Assembly: GCF_004745945.1 (NCBI RefSeq)
Contig: NZ_SRLE01000017.1
Coordinates: 1 to 64,000, forward strand
Reading direction: 5' to 3'
Source: Mangrovimicrobium sediminis
Lineage (GTDB): Bacteria > Pseudomonadota > Gammaproteobacteria > Pseudomonadales > Halieaceae
DNA length: 64,000 nucleotides
Shown piece after piece: positions 33,382-42,683 of this stretch. The notes beneath the pieces were generated by a model. The model was not told the origin of the DNA. It saw only the letters and a program-made list of their open reading frames with translations, and did no database searches. Numbering within the stretch: the first letter of the stretch is position 1; every line of letters begins with the position of its first letter. The position numbers were made by a program, and so were the translations under genes.

Positions 33382-35979
33382 CTAGCCCTCCCCGGGGCCC
33401 AGCGGGCGCAGCACGAGAATCAGCCTGGGTAGCAGGAGCAGCGCGCCGAGCACCGCGGCGACCATGGCCAGCACGGTGAGCAGGCCGAAGTAGATGCTCG
33501 GGGTGAAGTTGGACAGGGTCAGGGTGGTGAAACCGATGACCACGGTGAGCGTGGTGTAGTACATGGCCCGGCCGATACTGCCATGGCAGCGATACATGGC
33601 GGCCAGGTAGTTGCGATCGCGGGGGAATTCGCGCTGGAAACGGTGCACGTAGTGGATGCAGTCATCCACGCCGATGCCCACCACGATCGCAGCGATGGTA
33701 ATGGTCATGATGTCCAGCGGGATGCCGACCAGGCCCATCACCCCGAGCACCAGGCCCGCCGCCAACAGGTTCGGCGCCAGGGCGATCATGGCCAGCGAGA
33801 AGGAGCGGAACAGCACCAGGAACATGGCCAGGATGGCGAGGAACACCGCCCCCAGGGTGAGAATCTGCGAGCGGAACAGGCTCTGCAACACGTCGTTGTA
33901 GAGCACCAGCATACCGGTCAGCTGCAGGCGTTCCGGCGCAATCTGCATTTCATCGACCAAATGCGCGTGCACCTCGCGCAGGAACTCGTCGCGGCGCAGC
34001 GAGCGGCTGGTTTCCTTGACCCGCACATTGAGCCGCGCCTGTTCGATGTCCGCCGAGAAATAGGGCGCCACCATCATGTCGCGTATCTCCGGCGGCAGGC
34101 TCTTCTGCACGATGGCCAGTTCGACACTGCCGATATCCTCGCCCAGCAGGTCCTTGACCACGGCAAAGGTAGTGGACAGCGACAACACCTTGCCGGTCTC
34201 GGGCAGGGAATCCACATAGTCGTGGATGGCATCGATCTCGCGCATCCCCTGCAGGCTGAACCAGTAGCTGGGCTGGAAGTTCTCGCGCGCGGGGGCGGCG
34301 AATTCGTCCACATCGTCGCTGAATTCATCACCACTGGCGGCGAAGGGATCAGCGAACGCGTCATCGCCGAAATCGTGGGCGTCGCTGGCGAAGGGATCGT
34401 CGGCGGCGACCGGTGCCGCCTCGCCGGATGCCGCTTCCAGGCCGGGCAGGGGCGCGTCCTCCACCGGCGCGGTAAGCAGGATATCCAGCGGAATGGTGCC
34501 GCCCAGTTCCGAGTCGAGCAGTTCCATGCCCTGATAGATCTCGGTGGACTTGTGGAAATAGTCGATAAAACGGTTTTCCACCTGCAGCCGGCTGATACCG
34601 AATACCACCAGCGCCACCAGCAGGCCGCACACGCCGAGGATCAGGCCGCCGCGCCGCTCGGTAATGCGGGCAAAGGCGGTGGTGAGGGTGGGGTCGGCGC
34701 CGGCGTGATGGTGCGGGCGCCGGTCCGGCCAAACCAGGATCATGCAGGGCACGATCAGGAACGACAGCAGCAGGCCCAGCGCCACGCTCACGGTCATCAT
34801 CCAGCCGAAGTCGATCACCGGTTGCAGGGCCGAGACCACCAGCGAAACGAAGGCGACGATGGTGGTCATGCCGGTGTACAGGCAGGGTTCGGCCATCAGG
34901 CGCATGGCCTCGGCGACCCGCGGCAGTCGCTCGCCGTCCGGGTCCGCCGCGTGCAACTCGCGGTAGCGCACGATCAGGTGGATGCACACGGACAAGGTAA
35001 TGATCAGCAGCACGGCGACGAAGTTGGAGGAGATCACCGTCATGCGCCAGTCGAGCAGGCCGAGCAGGCCGAGCATGACCACCACCGTCGCGCTACAGGT
35101 CACCAGCGGGATCACTACCCAGCGCACGCGACGGAAGATGATCGCCAGCACCACCAGCATGATGGCGAGGATGGCGCTGCCGAAAGTCACCAGGTCGCTG
35201 CGCACGAAACTGACCATGTCGGCGGCGATCATCGGTACACCGCCGACGAAGATCTTCGCGCTGTCGCGGTAGCTGTCGGCGATGGCGCGCACCTTTGCCA
35301 CCAGTTCACTCTGGGCGGCCAGCACCTGCCCGGAGTACTTCTTGTAGTCGGTTTCCACCCGGTGCAGTTGCTCGCGCTCGGCCGCGGTGATCTCCCCGGC
35401 ATCGCGCTTGCTGCGCAGCGCGGTGCGCTCGTTGAGCAGGTCGAAATAATGCTGGTCGCGTACCAGGTTGATCTGCACCGCGCTGACCTTGCCATCGCGG
35501 CTGACCAGCAAATCGGCGTAAATCGGGCTGGTGGTAAACTCCTTCAGCGCCAGCTCGCGATCGATGTCCGGCTGGCCCAGTTGCGGCAGCGGGTCGCCGG
35601 AGGTGATATCGCTCAAGCTGACCGGCGGACTCTCCAGCAACGGTACGTCGAGCACGGTGACCACCGAGGACACCCCGGGCAGCTGGCGCAGTTCGTCGGC
35701 CATGGCCTTGAGTGGTTGCAGCGAGGCGTCGTCCAGCAGCGGGCCCGGCGGCTGCCAGGTGGTGAGCAGGAAATCCTCGGTGGCGTAGCGGGCGCCGGTT
35801 TCGCGGAACAGGGTGAGCGCCGGGTCGCCCTGCAACATCAGCGAGTCCGCCGAGGCATCGATGCGGATTTTCGGGATCTGGCTGGCGAATCCCAACACCA
35901 GCAGCAGGACCAGGAACAACACGCTGCGCGGGTGGGACAGTACCGCGCGCTGGTAAAGGACAAACAGCCGACCGCTCAC
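33382..35979 (-). CDS. RND superfamily (MMPL-type) exporter
   Basis: The protein is 865 aa with a GTG start overlapping mpl's stop (GTGA). TM1 is at about residues 17-36. A large periplasmic loop follows, then TM2-6 (about 265-440, including VVMLGLLGLLDWRMTVISSNFVAVLLIITLSVCIHLIVRYRE), a second loop and TM7-12 with VGIGVDDCIHYVHRF. This is the two-fold repeated plan of MMPL/HpnN-like lipid exporters. The second loop holds an unusual Asp/Phe-rich stretch (DDPFASDAHDFGDDAFADPF, about 540-580). Its cargo is probably a hydrophobic lipid or envelope compound; substrate unknown. Confidence 0.87.
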   Translation of the reverse strand: MSGRLFVLYQRAVLSHPRSVLFLVLLLVLGFASQIPKIRIDASADSLMLQGDPALTLFRETGARYATEDFLLTTWQPPGPLLDDASLQPLKAMADELRQLPGVSSVVTVLDVPLLESPPVSLSDITSGDPLPQLGQPDIDRELALKEFTTSPIYADLLVSRDGKVSAVQINLVRDQHYFDLLNERTALRSKRDAGEITAAEREQLHRVETDYKKYSGQVLAAQSELVAKVRAIADSYRDSAKIFVGGVPMIAADMVSFVRSDLVTFGSAILAIMLVVLAIIFRRVRWVVIPLVTCSATVVVMLGLLGLLDWRMTVISSNFVAVLLIITLSVCIHLIVRYRELHAADPDGERLPRVAEAMRLMAEPCLYTGMTTIVAFVSLVVSALQPVIDFGWMMTVSVALGLLLSFLIVPCMILVWPDRRPHHHAGADPTLTTAFARITERRGGLILGVCGLLVALVVFGISRLQVENRFIDYFHKSTEIYQGMELLDSELGGTIPLDILLTAPVEDAPLPGLEAASGEAAPVAADDPFASDAHDFGDDAFADPFAASGDEFSDDVDEFAAPARENFQPSYWFSLQGMREIDAIHDYVDSLPETGKVLSLSTTFAVVKDLLGEDIGSVELAIVQKSLPPEIRDMMVAPYFSADIEQARLNVRVKETSRSLRRDEFLREVHAHLVDEMQIAPERLQLTGMLVLYNDVLQSLFRSQILTLGAVFLAILAMFLVLFRSFSLAMIALAPNLLAAGLVLGVMGLVGIPLDIMTITIAAIVVGIGVDDCIHYVHRFQREFPRDRNYLAAMYRCHGSIGRAMYYTTLTVVIGFTTLTLSNFTPSIYFGLLTVLAMVAAVLGALLLLPRLILVLRPLGPGEG

Positions 35980-37364
35980 GCGCGGCCCTCCAACGCAGTG
36001 AGCAGCTTGCCGTGAATACCGCCAAAGCCACCGTTGCTCATGATTACCACCTGGTCACCCTCGCGCGCCTGCGCCGCGACCATCTCAACCAGGCCGTCGA
36101 TACTGTCGCCGAGTTGCGCGGGCACCGGGCTCTGCGCCACCACGTCCGCCAGCGACCAGTCCAGGCCGCGCGGCTGGTACCAGTAGACGCCATCCGCCGC
36201 GGCGGTGGCATCCGCCAGCCGTGCGCGGTGCTCGCCCATGCGCATGGTGTTGGAACGCGGCTCGATCAGGGCGATCAGGCGGCCGTTCGCTCCGCGCGCG
36301 CGCAAACCTTCCAGGGTGGTGGCGATGGCCGTGGGGTGGTGGGCAAAATCGTCATAGACGGCAACGCCGGAGACAGTGCCGAGTAATTCCAGGCGGCGCT
36401 TGACGCCGCGAAAGCGTTCCAGTGCCGCGGCGGCCACCGCTACCGGCACCCCGACATGGCGCGCGGCGGCCATCGCCGCCAGGGCATTGGCCACGTTGTG
36501 CGCGCCGCAGTGTGACCAGCTTACGCGCTGTGTGTCGCCCGCCGGGTCGCGCACATCGAATTCACTGCCGTCGGGAGCGACCAGTTGCGCGCGCCAGCCA
36601 GCATCGCTATCACGCTCCGTCCCATCCTGCAGGGCGATGGTTTCGCAGGGTGTCCAGCAACCCATGGCCAGGGTCTCGTCCACCGCGGCGACCGCCGCCG
36701 GATGCACCACCAGGCCGCTGCCCGGCACGGTGCGCACCAGGTGGTGGAACTGGCGCTGGATGGCGGCGAGGTCGGGGAAGATATCCGCGTGGTCGTACTC
36801 GAGGTTGTTGATCACCAGGGTGCGCGGCCGGTAGTGGACAAACTTGGAGCGCTTGTCGAAGAACGCGGTGTCGTACTCGTCCGCCTCGACGACGAAAAAA
36901 TCGGTGCTGCCGGCGCGCGCCGAGAGGCCGAAGTCCGCCGGCACGCCACCGATCAGGAAGCCCGGGGCCATTCCGGCGTACTCGAGAATCCAGGCCAGCA
37001 GGCTGCTGGTGGTGGTCTTGCCGTGGGTGCCGGACACCGCCAGCACCCATTTGCCCGCGAGCACGTGCTCCGCCAGCCACTGCGGGCCAGAGGTATAGGG
37101 CAGACCGGCGTCGAGCAGGTGTTCCACCGCGGGATTGCCGCGCGACAGTGCGTTGCCCACCACCACGCAATCCGGTGCCGGCTGCAGGTGTTCGGGCGCG
37201 TAGCCCTCGCGCAACTCGATGCCGGCGGCCTCCAGTTGGGTACTCATCGGCGGGTAGACATTGGCGTCGGATCCGGTGACCCGGTAGCCCAGTTCCCGGG
37301 CCAGCAGGGCGATACCGCCCATGAAGGTACCGCAGATTCCCAGGATGTGAATATGGCCTTTCAA
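35976..37364 (-). CDS. mpl: UDP-N-acetylmuramate:L-Ala-gamma-D-Glu-meso-DAP ligase (Mpl)
   Basis: The protein is 462 aa. Mpl reattaches recycled murein tripeptide to UDP-MurNAc. HIHILGICGTFMGGIALLARELGYRVTGSD is the diagnostic N-terminus. The ATP site is VSGTHGKTTTSSLLAWILE, and VEADEYDTAFFDKRSKFVHYRP is Mur-ligase motif 2. VYDDFAHHPTAI and IEPRSNTMRMG are Mpl-specific. I chose the TTG at 37364 because GAGGAG lies eight bases upstream and the protein then starts LKGHIHILG, as in homologues; an ATG 15 codons earlier has no such support. First gene of the operon with RND, YkgJ and LON-domain genes. Confidence 0.94.
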   Translation of the reverse strand: MKGHIHILGICGTFMGGIALLARELGYRVTGSDANVYPPMSTQLEAAGIELREGYAPEHLQPAPDCVVVGNALSRGNPAVEHLLDAGLPYTSGPQWLAEHVLAGKWVLAVSGTHGKTTTSSLLAWILEYAGMAPGFLIGGVPADFGLSARAGSTDFFVVEADEYDTAFFDKRSKFVHYRPRTLVINNLEYDHADIFPDLAAIQRQFHHLVRTVPGSGLVVHPAAVAAVDETLAMGCWTPCETIALQDGTERDSDAGWRAQLVAPDGSEFDVRDPAGDTQRVSWSHCGAHNVANALAAMAAARHVGVPVAVAAAALERFRGVKRRLELLGTVSGVAVYDDFAHHPTAIATTLEGLRARGANGRLIALIEPRSNTMRMGEHRARLADATAAADGVYWYQPRGLDWSLADVVAQSPVPAQLGDSIDGLVEMVAAQAREGDQVVIMSNGGFGGIHGKLLTALEGRA

Positions 37365-37510
37365 GCACTGTCTCCTCGCGATGGCGGCCCATGGTATCAC
37401 GCGCCCCAACGGCGGCCACCTACACCCGCCTGGGCCAAGATGATTTTATCCCCGGGGGGTTTCCCGTATCATGAATGCCCGTCCTCAAGCACTACCCACC
37501 GGGAAACCCA

Positions 37511-38773
37511 ATGCCGAAAAAAAACGCCTTTTACGCCCAGTCCGGCGGCGTCACCGCTGTCATCAACGCCTCTGCCTGCGGCGTCATTGAGACCGCACGC
37601 GAGCATCGCGCGCACATCGGCAAGGTCTACGCGGGGCGCAACGGGATCATCGGCGCACTGCGCGAGGAACTGATCGACACCAGCAAGGAGAGCAGGAAGG
37701 CGATCCACGGTCTGCTCAGCACACCCTCGGGCGCCTTCGGCTCCTGTCGCCACAAGATGAAATCCCTGGAGGAGAACCGCGCCGAGTACGAGCGCCTGAT
37801 CGAGGTGTTCGAGGCCCACGACATCGGCTACTTCTTCTACAACGGCGGCGGCGACTCCGCCGACACCTGCCTCAAGGTATCGCAGCTGTCGGAGTCTATG
37901 GGCTACCCAATCCAGGCCATCCACGTCCCCAAGACCATCGACAACGACCTGCCGCTGACCGACAACTGCCCGGGCTTCGGCTCGGTGGCCAAGTACGTGG
38001 CCGTGTCCACCCGCGAGGCGGCGCTGGACGTGGCCTCCATGTGCGAGACCTCGACCAAGGTATTCATCCTCGAAGTGATGGGCCGCCACGCCGGCTGGAT
38101 CGCCGCCGCCGCGGGTCTCGCCGCGCAAAAGGAAGGCGACGCGCCGCACATCATCCTGTTCCCGGAGATCGCCTTCAATCGCGAGAAGTTCCTGGCCAAG
38201 GTCAAGCGCACGGTGAAGAAGTACGGCTACTGCGTGGTGGTCGCCTCCGAGGGCGCCCAGTACAAGGACGGCACCTTCCTCTCCGAGTCCGGCCTGCGCG
38301 ACGCCTTCGGCCACGCCCAGCTCGGCGGGCTGGCCCCCAACCTGGCGCAGATGGTGAAGGACGAGTTCGGCTACAAGTACCACTGGGCGGTGGCCGACTA
38401 CCTGCAGCGCGCGGCGCGCCACATCGCCTCGCAGACCGACGTCGACCAGGCCTATGCGGTGGGCAAGGCGGCGGTCGAAATGGCGGTGGCCGGCAAGAAC
38501 GCGGTGATGCCCTGTATCGTGCGCAGCGCGGGCAAGCGCTATAACTGGAGCATCGGCGAGGCGCCGCTGGACAAGGTCGCCAACGTCGAGAAAATGATGC
38601 CGCGCAATTTCATCAGCCGCGATGGCTTCAACATCACCGATGCCGCTCGCACCTACCTCGAACCGCTGATCCAGGGCGAGGCCTACCCCGCCTACCGGCA
38701 TGGCATGCCGCAGTACGTGGAGCTGAAAAACACCCTGGTGCCGAAACGCCTCAAGCGCCGCTTCAAGGTCTGA
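37511..38773 (+). CDS. pfp: PPi-dependent 6-phosphofructokinase
   Basis: The protein is 420 aa. It phosphorylates fructose 6-phosphate, with pyrophosphate as the expected donor. PPi type is supported by FYNGGGDSADT (Asp after GG) and HVPKTIDNDLPLTDNCPGFGS (Lys before TIDND, where ATP enzymes have Gly). EVMGRHAGWIAA is the substrate-binding motif. The ATG at 37511 is chosen (MPKKNAFYAQSGGVTAVINASA); an ATG 12 codons earlier precedes a poor context. The neighbouring ppa gene consumes the same cosubstrate. Confidence 0.92.
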   Translation: MPKKNAFYAQSGGVTAVINASACGVIETAREHRAHIGKVYAGRNGIIGALREELIDTSKESRKAIHGLLSTPSGAFGSCRHKMKSLEENRAEYERLIEVFEAHDIGYFFYNGGGDSADTCLKVSQLSESMGYPIQAIHVPKTIDNDLPLTDNCPGFGSVAKYVAVSTREAALDVASMCETSTKVFILEVMGRHAGWIAAAAGLAAQKEGDAPHIILFPEIAFNREKFLAKVKRTVKKYGYCVVVASEGAQYKDGTFLSESGLRDAFGHAQLGGLAPNLAQMVKDEFGYKYHWAVADYLQRAARHIASQTDVDQAYAVGKAAVEMAVAGKNAVMPCIVRSAGKRYNWSIGEAPLDKVANVEKMMPRNFISRDGFNITDAARTYLEPLIQGEAYPAYRHGMPQYVELKNTLVPKRLKRRFKV

Positions 38774-38839
38774 GCCGGGCCGCGCCAGTATCGGAAATAC
38801 CTGAGCTTCAACACGGAAATTCCTGCTGCGCCGGACGTG

Positions 38840-38865
38840 AAAATCCCCCGCCGCGGCGGGATTTT
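38840..38865 (+). terminator. Hairpin terminator after pfp
   Basis: AAAATCCCCCGCCGCGGCGG followed by GATTTT forms a GC-rich stem flanked by A4 and T4 tracts. It sits about 67 bases after the pfp stop. The symmetrical A/T flanks would allow it to work on both strands; on the plus strand it separates pfp from ppa. Confidence 0.7.
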
Positions 38866-38948
38866 GGCCGCCGGAGGCGGTACAATTCGGCCTCCGAGAC
38901 ACCGCCCGCACTGCGGACGGACGCCCCGTTACCAACCGAGGAAACCGC

Positions 38949-39590
38949 ATGTACAGCAATCGCGACTTCAACCGCTGGCGCCGCCACCCCTGGCACGGCC
39001 TGCACGCCCGGGCCGATGACGCCGCCGAAGACATTGTCAACGTCTACATCGAGATGACTCCCGACGACGTGGTGAAGTACGAACTGGACAAGGCCTCCGG
39101 CTTCCTCATGGTCGACCGCCCCCAGCGCACCACCTCCAGCCCGCCGGCACTGTACGGCTTCATCCCACGCACCTTCTGCGCCGAGGAAGTGGCCAAGCGC
39201 TGCCCCGACGCCGACGAGGCCGACGGTGACCCGCTGGATATCTGCGTGTTCTCCGAGCGCCACATCACCCGCGCCGACATCATCCTCAAGGCACGCGTGG
39301 TTGGCGGCATCCAGATGATCGACGGCGGCGAGGCCGACGACAAGATCGTCGCTGTGCTGGAAGGCGACAACATCTGGGGCGACGTGCAGGACATCACCGA
39401 CCTGCCGAGCATCAAGGCGGAGCGCCTGCAGCATTACTTCTCCACCTACAAGATGATTCCGGGCAAGGAAATCGACATCAAGGTCGACTTCGTCTACGGC
39501 CGCGAAGAGGCACTCAAGGTTATCGCCGCTGCCGAGAAGGACTACTGGAACCACTACGGTCACCTGCACGAGGCGGCCAAACAGCAGTAA
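38949..39590 (+). CDS. ppa: Inorganic pyrophosphatase (family I)
   Basis: The protein is 213 aa. KYELDKASGFLMVDR carries the family-I ELDK and substrate lysine. GFIPRTFC, ADGDPLDICVF (the DGDPLD metal-binding signature) and VLEGDNIWGDVQDITDLP are typical. It hydrolyses PPi in the cytoplasm. The N-terminus MYSNRDFNRWRRHPWHG is longer than in E. coli Ppa and resembles larger, eukaryote-like family-I members. Separated from pfp by a terminator, it is likely to have its own promoter. Confidence 0.94.
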   Translation: MYSNRDFNRWRRHPWHGLHARADDAAEDIVNVYIEMTPDDVVKYELDKASGFLMVDRPQRTTSSPPALYGFIPRTFCAEEVAKRCPDADEADGDPLDICVFSERHITRADIILKARVVGGIQMIDGGEADDKIVAVLEGDNIWGDVQDITDLPSIKAERLQHYFSTYKMIPGKEIDIKVDFVYGREEALKVIAAAEKDYWNHYGHLHEAAKQQ

Positions 39591-39603
39591 GCTCTCCCCG
39601 ACG

Positions 39604-39630
39604 CGAGCCGGCCGCCCGGCCGGCTCGTTT
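39604..39630 (+). terminator. Rho-independent-type terminator after ppa
   Basis: CGAGCCGGCC-gccc-GGCCGGCTCG is a perfect 10-bp stem with a four-base loop, followed by TTT. It begins 13 bases after the ppa stop and faces the convergent peptidase gene. Confidence 0.78.
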
Positions 39631-39641
39631 CACGCCACTGC

Positions 39642-40343
39642 TCAGGCCGGACACCAGTCCGGCGGCACGGCGACATACCTGGCCAGCAGCGCGTCCAGCT
39701 CACTCTCCACCAGATCCCGCCACACCAGCCCGTCACCCCAGCATTCACGCAATTCGCGAACGCCGACGCGACCCTCGCAGGCACGCGCCAGCGGCGCGTA
39801 ACTCAGGTGCCAGCGCTCCGGGGCCACACCGCCGCGGTCGCCGGCGTAGGGCCGGTAGAAGCCGTGGGATTCGCCCGCCGCCATGCGCGCGTCCAGCCAC
39901 TCGTGCAGCGCAGCGAACGGGCCCGGCGGATAGACTTCCTCCGGCGTCAGCTGCACCCGGTAGTCCGCGGGCACCGCGGCGACGTCGTAGACATCCAGGT
40001 CGGTGCCCCAGTGGTGGCGGGAGGTGCCGGGCAACGCTGAAAAGCGCAGGATGGCGGCCAGACCCTGCTCCGGGGTCAGGCCCGTAATATCCACCGCCGC
40101 GCCGCGATCATCGTGCACCGGCCGCTCACCGCGCGCCTTGCCGTTGAAGATGGCCAGTTGCCGGTCGAAGTCGCGGAAGCTGCTGGCGATGGCGAGCTCG
40201 AAACCCGCGGCGCGGGCGTCGGCCTGTAGCGCACGGAATGCTTCCGCCACCGGCGGGCACAGGCGATGCCCGCCGCCCACCGGGATGACGTGGGTGTCGT
40301 CGCGCCCGGTCAACTGGGCCGCGGTCGGCACGTCAGCCCGCAT
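39642..40343 (-). CDS. M15 (VanY-type) D-alanyl-D-alanine carboxypeptidase family protein
   Basis: The protein is 233 aa. Zinc-site motifs of the LAS/VanY fold: IASSFRDFDRQLAIFNGKARG, SRHHWGTDLDVYDV (H-x6-D type) and APERWHLSYAPLARA (WHLSY with the third ligand). Such enzymes trim peptidoglycan stem peptides. No signal peptide is predicted with the ATG at 40343, so export is uncertain; upstream in-frame codons run inside sfsA. It overlaps sfsA by 11 bases. Confidence 0.83.
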   Translation of the reverse strand: MRADVPTAAQLTGRDDTHVIPVGGGHRLCPPVAEAFRALQADARAAGFELAIASSFRDFDRQLAIFNGKARGERPVHDDRGAAVDITGLTPEQGLAAILRFSALPGTSRHHWGTDLDVYDVAAVPADYRVQLTPEEVYPPGPFAALHEWLDARMAAGESHGFYRPYAGDRGGVAPERWHLSYAPLARACEGRVGVRELRECWGDGLVWRDLVESELDALLARYVAVPPDWCPA

Positions 40344-41040
40344 CCGGGGGATCCAGGGTAAACGGCAGGGGATGATCCAGGCGCAGCTCGCGCGGTGACA
40401 CCACTGCACCCCAGGCCAGCACTTCCACCCCCTGCGCCATGGCCGCGGCGAGCGCTTCGCGGTAGGCGGGGTCGATCTCGCCCGCGGCGCTCACCCGGTG
40501 CACGCCCTCGTGGAAAACGCAGTAGAACATCAGTGCGCGGGTGCTGGCATCGCGCACTGCAGCCAGTTCGCGCAGGTGCTTGCGGCCGCGCTCGCTGACC
40601 GCGTCGGGGAATAGGCCCTGGCCAGCGCCGGTGCACAGGGTGACGCACTTGACCTCGACAAACACCCGTACGCCCGCGCCTTCCAGCAGCAGGTCGGCGC
40701 GACTGCCCTCACCGTACTTCACCTCGGCGCGCAGCTGCGGGTAGCCCTCGAAGCCGGGCACGAGCCCGGCCTCGAAGGCGGCGCGCACCACCTTGTTGGC
40801 GCGCGCCGAGTGGATACAGGCCATGCCCCGGGCGGTCTGCACCAACTCCCAGGTGTAGGGGTACTTGCGCTTGGGCGAGTCGGAGCGCGACAGCCACACC
40901 CGGCTGCCCGGCTCGGCACAGCCGGTCATGGCGCCGGTATTCGGGCAGTGGGCGGTGATCTGCTCGCCGCCATCGAGTTCGATGTCGGCGAGGAAGCGCT
41001 TGTACCGGCGCAGCAGCCGGCCGCTTACCAGGTCATCCAC
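40333..41040 (-). CDS. sfsA: SfsA family DNA/RNA nuclease-like protein
   Basis: The protein is 235 aa, the normal size. RYKRFLADIELDGGEQITAHCPNTGAMTG, PYTWELVQTARGMACIHSARANKVVRAAFEAGLVPG, and the nuclease-like core YGEGSRADLLLEGAGVRVFVEVKCVTL (D-x-ExK) identify SfsA. It was named from sugar fermentation stimulation in E. coli and has a restriction-nuclease-like core. In many gammaproteobacteria it stands next to dksA, as here (dksA divergent to the right). Confidence 0.94.
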   Translation of the reverse strand: MDDLVSGRLLRRYKRFLADIELDGGEQITAHCPNTGAMTGCAEPGSRVWLSRSDSPKRKYPYTWELVQTARGMACIHSARANKVVRAAFEAGLVPGFEGYPQLRAEVKYGEGSRADLLLEGAGVRVFVEVKCVTLCTGAGQGLFPDAVSERGRKHLRELAAVRDASTRALMFYCVFHEGVHRVSAAGEIDPAYREALAAAMAQGVEVLAWGAVVSPRELRLDHPLPFTLDPPDAG

Positions 41041-41274
41041 GGTCAGTATTCACTTCGCTTCGCTGGGGCATGGGGTGGGCATCGAGTCGCATGACCGGGC
41101 ATTCTAGCAAGCCGCCGGCACGGTCCAAAAGGGAGCGCGCAGAAGGCGCAAAAACAGTGGCATCCCCGAAACCTTTCTGGTAGTTTCTCCGCCCTTGACC
41201 GAGGGGCCGGAATAGTCCGGGAGTGGACCAAAACCGACCCCAGATTCGTTTGTTTTACCGTATGGGACAAAACC

Positions 41275-41730
41275 ATGCCGAAAGCAGCCAAGAAACCCGC
41301 CCAGAAGGCCTCTGCCTCTGAATTCAAGAATTTCACGCCCTACAAGCCGAAGCGGGGCGAGGAATACATGAATGAGAAGCAGCAGGAGCACTTCCGGGCC
41401 ATCCTGCTGAGATGGAAATCCGAGCTGATGCAGGAAGTGGATCGCACCGTGACCCACATGAAGGACGAGGCGGCCAACTTCCCCGACCCGGCCGACCGCG
41501 CCACCCAGGAAGAAGAGTTCAGCCTGGAACTGCGCACCCGCGACCGCGAGCGCAAGCTGATCAAGAAGATCGACTCGACCATGGAGCGCATCGACCAGGA
41601 CGACTACGGTTTCTGCGACGCCTGCGGCGTGGAAATCGGCATCAAGCGGCTGGAGGCTCGCCCCACCGCCAACCTGTGTATCGACTGCAAGACCCTGGAC
41701 GAGATCAAGGAGAAGCAGGAGCTCGGCTGA
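41275..41730 (+). CDS. dksA: RNA polymerase-binding transcription factor DksA
   Basis: The protein is 151 aa. A coiled-coil hairpin (about residues 35-110) inserts into the polymerase secondary channel, with [30 protein letters not shown] around the tip. A C-terminal Cys4 zinc finger follows ([29 protein letters not shown]), the four-cysteine form. It works with ppGpp in the stringent response. The Lys/Ala-rich N-terminus is as in Pseudomonas-type DksA. It begins a stretch syntenic with Pseudomonas. Confidence 0.97.
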   Translation: MPKAAKKPAQKASASEFKNFTPYKPKRGEEYMNEKQQEHFRAILLRWKSELMQEVDRTVTHMKDEAANFPDPADRATQEEEFSLELRTRDRERKLIKKIDSTMERIDQDDYGFCDACGVEIGIKRLEARPTANLCIDCKTLDEIKEKQELG

Positions 41731-41736
41731 GGTCTC

Positions 41737-42651
41737 TTGACCGCCCCGAACCCGCAATACCGGGGGCGTTTCGCCCCCTCCCCCACCGGCCCGCTGCACC
41801 TGGGCTCACTGATCGCCGCACTGGCCAGCTACCTCGACGCACGCAGCGCGGGTGGCCAGTGGCTGCTGCGCATGGAAGACCTGGACCCGCCGCGGGAGGA
41901 ACCCGGCGCCGCCGAGAGTATCCTCGCCAGCCTGCGGGACCACGGCCTGCACTGGGACGGCGACGTGCTCTGGCAGAGCCGGCGCCACGACGCCTACGCC
42001 GCCGCCCTGGATCAGCTGAATGCCTCCGGCGCGCTGTTTCGCTGCGACTGCACCCGCGCCATGCTCGGACCTGGCGGCGCCTGTGCCGGCCGCTGTGCCA
42101 ATCGCCAGGCAGAAATTACCGGTGAACACGCGCTGCGCCTGCGCGTCGAGCCCCGCACCGAAATCAGCTTCAGCGACCGCCTGCAGGGCGAACAACGCGA
42201 GGACCTGCACGCGACACTCCCGGATTTCGTGCTGCGCCGCAAGGACGGACTCTACGCCTACCAGCTCGCGGTGGTGGTTGACGATGCCTTCCAGGGCGTC
42301 AACCAGGTAGTGCGCGGCTCCGACCTGCTCGACTCCACCGCGCGCCAGATCTACCTGCAACAGTGTCTCGGCGTGCCGCGCGCCGACTACCTGCACCTAC
42401 CGGTCATCACCAACAGCGCGGGGCAGAAGTTCAGCAAGCAGAACCACGCCCCCGCGCTGGACGCCGGGCACGCCGCCGACAACCTGCGCGCGGCACTCGC
42501 CTTTCTCGGCCAGGTGCCAGCGCCGGCGGGCACGATTACTGAGATCCTCGAGCACGCCGTCGCCCACTGGTCCGTGCAGCGATTGCCGCGGGGTATGGCC
42601 CTGCCCGCCGACGCGCTGCCCGCGCTTTACCGGCCCGGGGGGCTTGCGTAG
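41737..42651 (+). CDS. gluQ: Glutamyl-Q tRNA(Asp) synthetase
   Basis: The protein is 304 aa. It resembles the catalytic half of GluRS and attaches Glu to queuosine of tRNA-Asp. RGRFAPSPTGPLHLGSLIAALASYLDAR is the HIGH-type motif, CDCTRAMLGPGGACAGRC the zinc site, and AGQKFSKQNHAP the KMSKS equivalent. No anticodon-binding domain is present, as expected. The TTG start at 41737, six bases after dksA, has the dksA end (GAGCTCGGCTGAGG) as its ribosome region. The dksA-gluQ pair is conserved in many gammaproteobacteria. Confidence 0.94.
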   Translation: MTAPNPQYRGRFAPSPTGPLHLGSLIAALASYLDARSAGGQWLLRMEDLDPPREEPGAAESILASLRDHGLHWDGDVLWQSRRHDAYAAALDQLNASGALFRCDCTRAMLGPGGACAGRCANRQAEITGEHALRLRVEPRTEISFSDRLQGEQREDLHATLPDFVLRRKDGLYAYQLAVVVDDAFQGVNQVVRGSDLLDSTARQIYLQQCLGVPRADYLHLPVITNSAGQKFSKQNHAPALDAGHAADNLRAALAFLGQVPAPAGTITEILEHAVAHWSVQRLPRGMALPADALPALYRPGGLA

Positions 42652-42683
42652 TATCCTTGGGGATATCCCCACGGACCCCGACT

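Noticed and set aside
33583-36015. 810-codon plus-strand frame opposite the RND exporter
   Set aside because: It is an antisense shadow rich in His, Gln and Arg without membrane segments; the minus-strand frame is a clear 12-TM exporter.
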